Origin: Aristolochia californica
Taxonomy: Eukaryota; Streptophyta; Magnoliopsida; Piperales; Aristolochiaceae
DNA: 64,000 nt
NCBI GenBank assembly: GCA_029961685.1
Contig: JARWKL010000011.1
Location: 1,552,501 to 1,616,500, forward strand
Direction: 5' to 3'
Positions 22,901 through 34,993 of this stretch are shown here, piece by piece (the stretch's first letter is position 1; each line of letters starts with the position of its first letter). Under the pieces are notes generated by a model, which saw only the letters and a program-made list of their open reading frames with translations, did no database searches and was not told the origin of the DNA. The position numbers and the translations under genes were made by a program.

Positions 22901-24551
22901 GAGACACCAGTGAAAAAGTACTTCCAAATACTGAATTTACTATTCATAAGTAAAAATTTCCAATTGCTGAGTATTGCATGATTTGACTCAAAGTCAAATG
23001 CAACAGCTTGTGTACTCTTTAACTTTTTCATTTAGAAACTTCCTGACTTAAGAGAGAAAATACCTGAATAGATGCACTCTGAGGGTGGGATTGAGAGCCA
23101 ATGGATCATTCAAGACAAAGAAAGACCAAGACATAAGATTAGATTCCTCTGTCATTTTTTCAAGAAGTAACTAAAAACCATTCACAAAAATGTAACTGTG
23201 CTGTTGGATATCCACCTTTGCTAGAAGAGAGCGTAAGAAGACTTTGCTTTCTGCTAAGTGGGCATTGCATAGCCAGATGTGTTGACCATTGGCTAATGCT
23301 CTTCCTGGCAATCTTTTTGAAGGAAAAAAATATTAAGTACAAAAAAGTACTGAATGGAATGATAAGGAGGTTCAGAAGAATAAGGTCTGAAACAACAGAA
23401 AATATATAATGTAATGAACAGATAAAAACAACAAATAGAACACAGAAACAGAGTTGCAGTGTTTCAATGTTAACAGAGGCAGGAAACAGCTGTAGCAGCT
23501 AGTCTATGTCCCTCAAATAGATGCATTTGAAGCACTATAGATCTGTAAATCAGATGCCATGCACCCATCAAACAGATGCATTTGACCTCTTGTCCCGGAG
23601 TTAATCAAACAGCGAATAAATGGATTTGAATTTAACTAGCAGAGACCAAAACAGGGAAGAGAAGGTTACCCCTGTCCAGGATTAAACGTGAAGGACATGC
23701 AGACCAAATAATACCACTCCGAGTCAGTAAGATCCTCAGGGGACAAAGCAGCAGAAGGCCTCTTGGCTTGTTGATTGTTGTCACCTGCTGAAAGAGACTG
23801 ATAAAGCTCCCTCAGTTGCTCACATCTCTGTAGACCTATTTGGTCAGCATCAAGTTCCATTGGTTGAACTGTCTTTCTTGTCTTTATATCCCCATTATAG
23901 TACCCTCCACTCCATTCTAACACCCTATAAGATCCCATTGTAAACAAAAACAAATCAAGAAGAGAAATACCCAGAACCTGGTTACAACGATAGCAAACAT
24001 ACAACTTTTTTAATAAGAAGACCCGTCATATGATGATATAAAATTAAAATGTAAACTTACAACCATAAAATGAAATTAAAAAAAAAATGTGTTAGTCCAA
24101 AGAGTAATTCTTTTTACCTCCCGAAAATAAATGATTACAGAATTCAGTGATGCACATTTGAGCTGAGGATCATTTCCACCTCATAGATTCATATTCATTA
24201 CACATTCTCTTGTCCAAGTCATTGTTAGTTAAATAGCTAAACAAAATTAAAACAAAAAACAAAAATAAGACATCAAGAACAATCACTACCCACATTATAT
24301 CACTCACTTCTAACTATTATACACCAACTCCAAACAAGCGCCAGTCATTCAAGAGAGAAGCCGAAGGACAGAAAGAAAAAATGAAAAGATAAAAAGATTA
24401 TTTTACGGTTTAAGGATTCATACCCCTGCTGTTTGGCAGAGATCGACCAGAAAATTGCATAACTCCATTGGACACTCCTAACAGAAGCTGCAAGCTTTCT
24501 CCTGAAGTGATCTTCTGGTACTTCTTCGTGGTTCTGGAGCCCAGCAGCCAT
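19933..24551 (-). CDS. bHLH transcription factor, subgroup IIIf (TT8/GL3/EGL3/MYC1 type)
   Basis: Partner of R2R3-MYB and WD40 proteins in the complex that controls anthocyanin, proanthocyanidin and epidermal cell fate; acts in the nucleus. Eight exons (minus): 24424-24551, 23670-23924, 23216-23312, 23064-23078, 22599-22655, 21594-22490, 20431-20871, 19933-20004. These sum to 1962 nt, all phases agree, and the protein is 653 aa (family 600-670). N-terminal MYB-interacting domain: [11 protein letters not shown] (about residues 26-36), [36 protein letters not shown] and [16 protein letters not shown]. The acidic middle is residues 185-450. The basic region and helix 1 ([16 protein letters not shown], about residue 459 on) end exon 6, and helix 2 ([17 protein letters not shown]) opens exon 7. 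A C-terminal ACT-like fold ends [15 protein letters not shown]. Exon 4 is a 15-nt microexon (SASIQ). The exon 7 donor, AAG|gtctga, is weak. The exon 6 acceptor was chosen by phase. TT8, GL3 or MYC1 orthology needs a tree. Confidence 0.9.
20876..20906. repeat. AAAT microsatellite at the exon 7 acceptor of the bHLH gene
   Basis: About seven repeats of AAAT on the plus strand. On the gene strand this is (TTTA)n and directly precedes the acceptor TTTGCAG|ATTGAT, so the repeat supplies the pyrimidine tract of the intron. Confidence 0.8.
22791..22811. repeat. TC dinucleotide repeat in a bHLH intron
   Basis: An uninterrupted run of about ten TC units in the intron between the microexon and exon 5. 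Confidence 0.8.
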
Positions 24552-27500
24552 TCCCCAACACATAACAGTCTTCAGATAAGCTACGGAAATTTAATACTCC
24601 CCCACCAAACGGTAGCAGCATCAACAGCAGTGAACCATGTATCAAAAATTGAAAATTTTACTTCATCCGTCCACAAACCAAAACCCAGATAAGATATCTT
24701 GCCACGGAGATCAGTGGCTGCCAGTCGGGAAGCAGTACGTCGGTTTGAGCTAAGAGGTTAAACTGAAAAATAACTGTCCGAAGACAAAAGGAAATCAAAT
24801 GTAGTTTCGTCGGCCAAATAACAGAGATCTTTCATTTCGATCCTTCTTGTTGCTCTTGGTTCCGTACAGAAATGGATCACTACTTTTCCTCCAAAAGACA
24901 GGAGCCCGCAAGAAAAAAGTGTTTACAGAAACAGGAATGAAGTTTTACCGTCGGCTCCGCCAAAGATCCTACTCATAAAGGGTCGTCTTCATTAACCACA
25001 AGAAAATGTACATTAATGACGAAAATCTAGACATTCAAGAAGCACAAATGGTCTCGGTTTACGATTTTCACAATGGGACCCATGAAGAAAGACTCTTATT
25101 TTTTTCCTCTTCGTGGTTGTAGAATGAAAAACAGTAGCAAAGATGTCTTATTCGCCCTGAAAAACTGAAAAAGAGGCTCGTGTCTTGCATGTGGGTTGAC
25201 ACGAGAGGAGGGTGGTCGCCGCCAGGCCCGAGCCGCAGGGAATTTCAAAATTTGGCTGTTAATTTCAGCAAGGAATTTCAGCGGCAGTAGAAGGGTAGTC
25301 AAATAATGAAATAATTGAAGACAGGTAAATTTCGGCAGAAGAAGACATTCTTCAACAACCGACGATGAGAGGTCCCAAAAGAGGCACATGAGATTCTCCT
25401 CCGTAAAAATCCTTCAATTTCCTCGGCTTTGAGTACCTTACGAAATATGACAAAGTCCATGGGTGAAGTTCTTTTACAGATTGTCACGCAGAGGAACTGT
25501 CACTGCATCATTTTTTGCGCGATTTGAGTAAGCAGCTCGTGGGATTTGATGCCCCACCTCTCAAAACGCCAAAAGAAGCTCATACTGTCAACAGCCGACA
25601 GAGAATGGTGACAGCGCCTTCGACTTTAAGAGCTTGGCATTTTCTGGCTTGGCCAAAAAGAGCTGCGGATCACACCCTCTCCCTCGCTCTTTTTGCTCTC
25701 TTGCCCACGTGCTCTGCTCCTGTTCATCTCTGTCAATTCACAAGAATTTCAGTGTGTAGGCAAATTACCAATTGTGAAAAACAACCACGAGTGACATCCT
25801 AACCATCCCGCAGAGTTGCAGAGCTGTTCCTGGAAGTGGACACGTCGGAAAAGATTGTCAAAGTCAGGCTTTTTGAGGCTTAACGACTCTCCATCGTATC
25901 TATAGTTCAAGCTGTTTGTTGATCATCTCCATTATGGGTGAGTCTCCATCCAATTCGAGTGGTCAAAACTCAAAATTTTAGAAACCCAAAAGGGATTTTA
26001 CCTGCAATAAATTAATATTTATTAAAATAAAAATAATCCATAAACAAATTGTTACTATTTCTGTATTAAGAGGACATAGGATATGAATTTAGTATAATAA
26101 GTATTGGAACCCTCATTGGGTGGCCACAGGTCGGATTGGGGTCGGGTTTTCAAAAATTTAAAATTGACTCAAAACGCTGATATGGAAACCCAAATCAAAA
26201 AAAACTTGTCTCATATAACAATCGGGGTTTTCTCTCGTATAATTATTTAATCGAATGTATTTGATGCATTTTAAATTAAGGGAATCATGTTTTTTGTTGC
26301 TTGAGAAACTCCAAAGGCTTAGTCACCTTTCAATTTCTTTTAAGGTGTTATGTGACAAAGAAAGCATATGGACACCACTTTCAATCAATTTTCAATTACT
26401 TATGATACAAAAAACAAGGAACTTTTGTCTTCTTCCTTCAATCCCCCCCCTTAGTGGATAAGGGAGCTCATTATATGGAAAAATATTATTCATAGTGTGA
26501 CACCTTCTTTGTCTACCTAGGTCTCATCATAAATATACATATAACTAAAGAAATATTTTATCTTTATTTATATAAAGACTAAGGTACTTTTAGTAGATTT
26601 AATAAGATATTAGGGTTTTAGTCATTCATTAGTGAAAAATATTTTTTTTGTAATTTGTAAACTATTCATAAGTTTTATTTGATTTTAAATATTTTTTATA
26701 AATTTAGTAAACAGGTATATAGCAATTTTAATTCGTTTGTACTTAAACCGATGTTTATACGTTTCAATAACAATTTTATAACATAATTACATAAGATTTA
26801 GATTTTTTTTTTGTTTATAACTTTTTATAATGAAAGAAATTAATTTAATTTTAGTCCATGGTTTTTATGTGCTCATGCATGCATATCAACCTATAAATGA
26901 AGAATTACATATTTTTTTTCCCCTTCATTCTTTTTTAGAGACAAACACAGATACAAAAAAAAAAAATTAAAATAAAATAAATAAAAATCTTAACATAATC
27001 CATTGTTAATTGTAACAAACTTGAAAAGTAAAACTAATTAGAGGTGTGATTATCTGAATAAATGAAAACCTGTTTTAGGGCAGATAATTATATGAAGGCC
27101 CCATTCTTTTGGGAGAGAATTGCTAGATAAAATTATCATAGTATTCATCAACAAATTAATTAAAGAATAATCCTGAGAAATGCACATTGAATACTTTTGA
27201 TGACCTAATTATCTAAGTGCCACTTTTATCCACTAACATTACTTTATAGTGCTCTTACACTAAAAAAAATCATTTGGACTCAAACATAAGCTTAAACTTA
27301 TTATATATGTTGTATAAAGGAAAGGATTAGAACTTACCTACCAGTCAAATTATCAACTCTCTCTTTTCTCTCTCTAATCTAATGACCTACTATATTAAAA
27401 AGATTGGACCGACTAGTGAACCTACTTACCAGTCAAACTCTATGTCTCTCTCTTCTCTTCTCTTCTTTCTCTCTCTAGAATTGTGTCGAGCTTCCACAAG

Positions 27501-28003
27501 CACATCCTCAGTGCATTTGGTACACTAATTTGATAAAAACCCTCTTCATCGTCACCACCTAAAACAATAGAGCCCTTGCTGGAGCCTAGTAGATATTATT
27601 TAAATAATTATTTAAACTAATTAATTAGTATTTTAATAACTGATTAACGTGTTATTTTACGATTAAACTATTTTAATTTATATTTATCATGTAATTAATT
27701 TCATTTGTAAGATATCTATTTAATTAAATTATGTGTCGAAACTCGATTAAGTAAAAAATAGAAAAATAAAAAGAGAATTTGGACTTTATTTTGTGTTAGT
27801 TATATGCATTAGTTTTTGCCTTTGATGTTAGATTTTAATTTAAGTTTGAATTCATATTTGTTTATAAATGCTCATATTTCATATTTGATGTGGAGTTATG
27901 AAGTGGGGTTGATGATGAAAGTAGGTATCTCACCATTCACGTGGGATTCAAGAAACAAAAGACAAGAAGAAGAAAACAAAGGAAATAAAAGCAGTTTCAG
28001 AGT
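24552..28003. other. bHLH upstream region and AT-rich intergenic DNA
   Basis: The bHLH 5' UTR and promoter should start at 24552 and extend upward. A perfect G-box CACGTG lies at 25706-25711, about 1.15 kb from the start codon. From about 26000 the DNA is very AT-rich with short homopolymers. No gene recognised. Confidence 0.4.
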
Positions 28004-31000
28004 TTAAACGATTTTGGCATTTTGTTGAGATACCACCATTGCAATTAAGGAGGAGGAATAACGTTCAAACAAGACTTCATAATTAGACTCATGAATCACA
28101 CCATCTGGCAGAGAAATTTCAGAATGAAAGATGGAAAATTCTTTACAGTCCCTCCTCGGAAAACTTCTTCTTCGTCGTCTCCGTCGTCGTCGCGAAGCTC
28201 TGCATGGTTGATCGATTCTGATTTCTGGGGGAGTGACACTCAACAGCTTCTGAGCTCTTTTTGATCACAGAATGAAAGATGGAAATTTCTTAACAGTCCC
28301 TCCTCTGAAAACTTCTTCGTTGTCGTTGTAATCGTGAAGCTCTGCATGGTTGATTGATTTTGATTTCTGGGGGGAGTGAATCTCAACAGCTTCTGCGCTC
28401 TTTTTGACCGATTATTCATTTTCGTGGCTGGCATGGACTCTTCTGATAATCGCCTGAGTTTTTTATTAATTCATGCATGGCTGGACTCGCATGAAAAGCT
28501 ACTTCTTTTTTAACTTTTAAGAGATATGAAGTTATCAAAACTCAACAAAAACAGGCACTAATTCATTCATAGTGATCGATCAAATCTTATTTCGACTGAA
28601 ATGTCTCTATTTATGTTTACAGAAATTCAAAGATTAGTTCTCTCTGCATGGAAAATATGCAGACAACTCAAATGAGGTTTACATGGGAAGAGTGATATAA
28701 ATGAACTTAAAAAAGAAGAAGAGAGAACAATACTTTTTCTCTATCACTTTTCATCATCTGAGTTTTTTGTCATCTCAATAAAACCAAGTAAAATATTTTG
28801 ATTATTTATTCTCATCCACAAGAAAATGTTCAAAATGGTGGAAGATTTTCAATTACTATTACATTTACTAAAAAAATACAAAAAAAAACATTTCTATCTT
28901 TAAATGCCATTTTCATCCTAATGTGAATTTTTTAATGGTCCCTTCTCTAACACAATAGAATTATTTGGCAAAAAAAAAAAAAATCGACAAAGACAATCAC
29001 ATTTTTTACAGTGTGAGAAGTTGAGAAGTTCCGACGACTGAGTCACCCGGGTTGAAACTTTAATAGTAGGAGTGGAAGGAACAGGTTGACACACAAGGGT
29101 CCTCGATATTAGAAAAATTAATGTTATACTTGGTGTTTCATTTTTTGGTATATATAAAAATATGTATGTGCATTTATTTAAAGACTAAGGTATTTTTAGT
29201 AAATTTATTAGGATGAAAATTATTTTATTTATTTAAAATTTATTTCAATAACTAGCACCAAAAAAAAAAAGTGGAAATACAAAAAAGAATGGCTTATAAT
29301 ATTAAAAAAAGCTCACAAAAGATGCTAAAAACAAATATTTGGAACAAATGAAAAGAACAAGTAGTATAAGCATCAAGCTGTGAAAACAACAAGTAATACA
29401 AATGTCAAGCTATGACAACAACAAGTAAGACAAGAAAGGGTACAAACTATCTTAACTCTCTCTTTCTCTCTCTCTCTTCCCTACCAACTCAGACAAGAAA
29501 GGACTTCAATTCTCAATTTACCCACTAGACAAACTTTCATATATCTCTCTTTGTCTCTCTCTTTCTTACCAACTAAGACAGGATAGGACTTAAATTCTCA
29601 CCAGACAAATTGTCATATCTCTCTCTCTCTCTCTCTCTCTCTCCCCAAGATGAGGTTTAAAAGAACAATGGACAAGTTTTCCCAACTGCATCCATAGGCT
29701 TTAAATTCAGGTAAATAGGGTTGTCAACTCTACCAGATTGCCTCTTTTTCTTTTTTCTCTTGCAATTTTAAATGGAAAGATGACATTTTTGTCGATTTAT
29801 AATTCAGGAAAAGTCACATGTTAACTCTATATTGTTTATTAAATAGAATGAAAATAGGTAAATGTCTCTTGCAAGATTACCTTATATCATTCATTTAAAC
29901 TAAATCTCCTAGTTCAATAAGCCAATTTCTTAATCCTTTTGTTTGATTAATTCTATTAATAAAAAAATAAGAATTTGACCATTATTATTTCCAAAAATCA
30001 GTTTAAGAAAACAAAGGCAACAAACACTTTGACTAGAGAAAGCAAACGTCTCTACACTCTAATTTCTCCTTGATGCTGCAACTGAGGTCCACATACACAA
30101 TTTTGAGAATAAATTCATGAACCAGCAAATTCTCACTGTTATTTAAATATGTACATCAATCTTGCATTTGACATAATATTTAAGATTTTTTTGCAGAGCT
30201 GACCATCCCTGAAACATTAAATGAAATCATTTGTTAACCAGATAAGTGAAATACAGAAAGACAGAAAGAGATCACAAATGAAAAAAACTTAATTTCAGAT
30301 TCCAATTTACATGTGTAAGTGTTCAGAGATGAGCAGAAAGTGACTGTGGTAGAAAACACTGAATGATTTTTTTATTATGAAAGAAATGAGAGAGTGATTA
30401 AACCAATTGCAGCTCAAACTTTAATTTCAATTCAATCATGTACTGACAAGTGAAAACTGACTGATTATCCCCTACCAAACTCTTTGTAATCAACTAGTCA
30501 CTCTTGCCCTCTATCCATCATCTGTTGATCTCCCGTCTGTAACCTGTGAACTGTGAAGCAAACCTATCACCTTCCATCTTTCAGTATCACTCTTTTTTTA
30601 TTTTTTTAAGCATTTCTACCACATCATTTATAATGTTTCGAATTTAGCCACCCACACTAGAATTCCACACCTTGCTGTAGACTGTAAAACACTAGCAACC
30701 TACAACCACTGGATTAGCCACCGTTCTTACAGGATATCTTCAGTAAATTTTCATACTTTCTCTCTAAGGAAATTATCCTTCTTAAACATGGGCGCCTTCT
30801 TACTGAAAGTTGCTTGAGGTTGTATTAACTTGCAGAAGAGCTGAAAATTGCTTTTTAATAACATTCGTGAACACTAAGATGATATGGACTCACCAAAAGC
30901 AGGTTGGTTTTGGCCCATCAATGAAACAGCATCATACAACTCAATGACAGAGGTTCACCAATTTTTTAGGAGGAGCATGTTAGGATGATTTGAAATGTCA

Positions 31001-31044
31001 CCTGATTTACTTCAGAGATCTGACAAGAATTCCAGGCCTCCAAA
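28004..31044. other. Intergenic DNA with simple repeats, no gene recognised
   Basis: Contains a 148-bp tandem duplication (listed separately), CT-rich microsatellites around 29460-29480 and 29620-29645 embedded in an imperfect tandem of about 80 bp, and a short stretch near 29971-30005 resembling the arm of the MITE at 58566. Nothing coding was seen. Confidence 0.45.
28121..28410. repeat. 148-bp tandem duplication
   Basis: Units 28121-28268 and 28269-28410 share agaatgaaagatggaaa, acagtccctcctc, gaagctctgcatggttgat and ctcaacagcttctg. The first unit has an extra CGTCGTC-rich stretch. Confidence 0.8.
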
Positions 31045-34000
31045 TCACGAAAACCGCAAATTTTGGTTTATAGACGAGTCCAAAGAATCCACACTCCTCC
31101 TAAGAACCTTTCTGTGGAAAGTATTAAGAAGCACAAACCAAAAAATAATTCTCACTACTCTACGAGACCATGAGTGCAATGAAGATGCCAGAATACAGCT
31201 GTAGCAAACACAGGTTCAATAACCATTGACAAATTTTTTTGGCATGTTAGAAAATCACATTCCAAACTAAAATACATAATGAAGGATACAATTGCATAGC
31301 TAAATTTTCAATGCCCTTCATTTCCTGATTCAGCCTGCCGAAAACAGGTAAAACAGTATTACAAAAAAAAGAGGTTTTGTAAAAGGAATAATAGAAAAGA
31401 GAAAAAGGAGTGAAAAGAGTAGAGAGAAGTGCACAAGAGATGGAGAAGAGTGCCAAAGAGAGAGCACTCGTTGAGGGCTGGAATTCAAACCCTCTATGTA
31501 TTATATACTCACTTAAGTGAAAACGGCACTAAATTACAATAATGCCCCTCTATAATAAATCCTTATAACTCCCTAAATACAATTCAAGAATAAAATGAAA
31601 ACTGATACATAGAATTCTAATATGAAAACCAACCTACTACTATTTTATGAGGTACATACAATTATAGTAAATAACCAAAATACCCCTACACATTTATTTT
31701 AATAGGTTTAATAAAGAAAGCATGAGTTGCCAAAATATCCTGCTCATTCCCTAGAAACACAAGGAAATAAAAAAATAAAAGACAGGAAAAATCATGAAAG
31801 GAACTAGTTGTAAAAATATGTCGAACATTTTTATTTTATATTCAGAAAGGAAATCCCATCAGTAAGTGAAGACTGAAGTCATCTAAAACTTCATATTGAA
31901 CTAAGTTGGATCTCATAATGACACTCTGATGAGTAGGAAATTGAGAAAAACCCCACATCGGCTATGGTGTAATCCATGACTACATACAAGAACTTGAATT
32001 AGATCTCTCCATTCTATCTTCAATTTATCCGACAGTCTAGACACATGATGGGATAAGTTCAATGGAAAACTAGTAGCACTGCACAAATTACAATGGTTAT
32101 CAGTGTTTGTCTCAGGACTGGCAACTGAAGGAGAACACTGAAAATACTGTGCTGGAAGAGATGAGAAAATTCACAAAGTATGCCATCAAAGAATGAAGCT
32201 AGCAAGTGATACCACAAACTAGAGAAGGAAGATTCAAATAGATGACCCTGACATAGCTGGGACAAGCCTTTGATGGTAATGACCAGATTGATGAAGATGG
32301 ATAGCAAGGGAGTACCTTGAAAGATCAACCTTAAGAATAATAAAGAAACAAAAATTACAGAGACAAAATTAGCATGATTATTTTACACTATTTTCTGAAT
32401 GCCTAAATTTGAGCCAAGAGCAGTTTATAAAAGTCTCAAGACACTCAACGAATTTACATATGCATTAATATTTATAAAGTTTGCAGTCAGATAGAAAAAT
32501 ATTTTAAAACAAAAGGATTCAAGATGGAAGAGTAGTAACAACCTTAAACTTGAACTTATATAATGGTTTCCTTTGGTTGCTGCATCAAGAGCTATTTGCA
32601 AAAAGAAAGCAGAGAATGATGTCATAAAGAAGATGGTCAGAATATTATGTTCTAATAGAAAGTAATATAATAGAAATAAATAAATTTATCTCCTTAAATT
32701 CCCTAGAAGAAAATAAGAAAATACTCTAAGATGACATAATCAGCTTTCTACACGATGATTTACAAGAATAAGTGTATATGAAGCAACCTCCTAGGTATGT
32801 TGCTTAGGCAGAAAAGGACAGGTTTGCAAATTTAAAAAGGCAATTTATGGTCTAAAACAGAGCCCTACAACCTAAATTGAAGTTTGGGTTTGACGGAACC
32901 ATTGTGACCATTCCATGTTTATATTGAAAAGACAATCGGGAATTGTGGTTCTAGTTGTGTATGTGGATGATATTGTGTTGATAGGAAGTGATTTAAAAGG
33001 AACTGGCGAGGTCAAAGAATATCCGATATAACAGTTTTAGAGAAAAGATTTAGGACACTTAAAATATTTTCTCGGTATTAAGGTGGTAAGAAGCAAGAAG
33101 AGAATTGTTCTCTCTCAGAGAAAGTATGTTTCGAACATGTTACATGAGTATGGTTTTTTAGGTGCAAGTCTGGTGGATACCCATATGGAGGTCAATGTTA
33201 GTCATCATGATGATCAGAGCCCTGACCTTAAGGATAAAACTCAGTACAGACGATTAGTGGTAAATTAATTTATGCCACTATTATAAGGCCAGATATATCT
33301 TTTGCAGTGGGTATCATAAGCCAATATATGGAACAACCTTGCAAAATACACTCAAAAGTTGTGCATAGAATTCTAAGATATCTTAAAGGTACTCCTGGAA
33401 AAGGTCTGTTATATACCCCTCATGAGAAAATTAATGTGATGGGATACTTTGATGCGGATTACACATGGTGCAAGATGGATAGGAGATCCACTACAGGTTC
33501 TTGTAGCTTCGTTGGAGATAATATGGTTAGTTGGAGGAGTAAGATACGAAATACAGTGGCCAAATCCAGTGTTGAAGTTGAATATAGAGCAATGACTCAT
33601 ACTGTAAGTGAACTCATGTTGATTAAATCCGTCTTGATTGAATTGGGTTTTCACATCACTGAACTCATGGTTATGAAGTGTGACAATCAGGCAACAATAT
33701 TCATAGCAAGCAATTCGGACTTTCACGAGAAAACCAAACATATTGAGAGTAGACTGTCATTTCATCAAAAATTCTATGATACAAGGCAAGGTTGTTAAAC
33801 TATATGTAAAGTCATTTGACCAACTTGATGATAATTTAGAAAACCTCTCTAAAGGCATGAACATTAATCATTCTATGACAAGCTGAGGTTATTTTATATT
33901 TATGCTCCAGCATAAGGGAGAGTGTTCAAAAGTATGTATAACGACATTTTGGTCTTTTATTATTTGTTATACATGACAAGATGAGGTTATTTTATATTTA

Positions 34001-34960
34001 TCCTCCAGCCTAAGGGGGGGGGGGGGGGGGGGGGGGGGGGAGGTCTTGAGTTTAATGTAGTAAGGGACATTATTGTACTTTAAACCTTTTCACTTAAGTG
34101 ATGTATTTAATAGAAGAGGGCTCGATTTCCAGCCCTAAGAGAGTGTAGCTTCAACGCACTCTTCTCTCTCCCTCATTCTTCCTTCCTATATTTCTCAATC
34201 TCCTTGATATTTTTCTAGGAAGCACCTTTAAGTTTACTAGATTTGTTAGCATTCACTATATTTTGTGAGAGTTCAGATTTCTTTTGTTCAAGAGAAGTTC
34301 CAGATTTTCAAAATAATTCCCTTTACCAGATTCTTGCAAGTGGCCTACAGCATCAAGAAAGCAATGCATATGTTCAACTGATGTGCCGGTAACCTACAAA
34401 GAGTACAAAGTACTAAACTGTCAGAGATACCGTAAGACAGATGAAACATCAAAAGCAAAGGAGCAGCCCACATACTAATGAAACATACAAAGGATATGCA
34501 AAAAACAATTATTTTTCTTCTTTTAAAAAACAGAAGATTATTGTTTTCCAGTTAGTTGCTCAACAAACAGCACAGTTACTCCAGCAGAAATAAGTCTGTG
34601 TTAACTGACCACAATCATCATCTGTACTAACTGAATGGTTAGAACTAATTTTCATTCAAGAGATGCACAATCGCAGCAATTTTATTTGTTGAAGGTTCAT
34701 GACATACCTATGACTAGGGGTGGCACTGATCCAAACCAGTTCATGAGCGACTCAGGTTCAGCACGAGCCTTGAATAAGACTCATTTATCGAACTGAGCCA
34801 AGCTCAAGTTTTATATGGCTTCACTCAAGGTTGATTGAACCAGCTCATAGTTTTTCAGCTACCAGTAGAGAACATTTACAAATTTTACTCAAAACATTAA
34901 CCGTTGTCATTTGGCAGAGTCTATCAATGAAGAAAAAAGAAAACAGTAAATGCAGTTCTG

Positions 34961-34993
<33 letters not shown>

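Noticed and set aside
22554..23031. Minus-strand ORFs of 89 and 99 codons
   Set aside because: They read through the introns around bHLH exon 5; only the 57-nt TVACFPL... part is coding.
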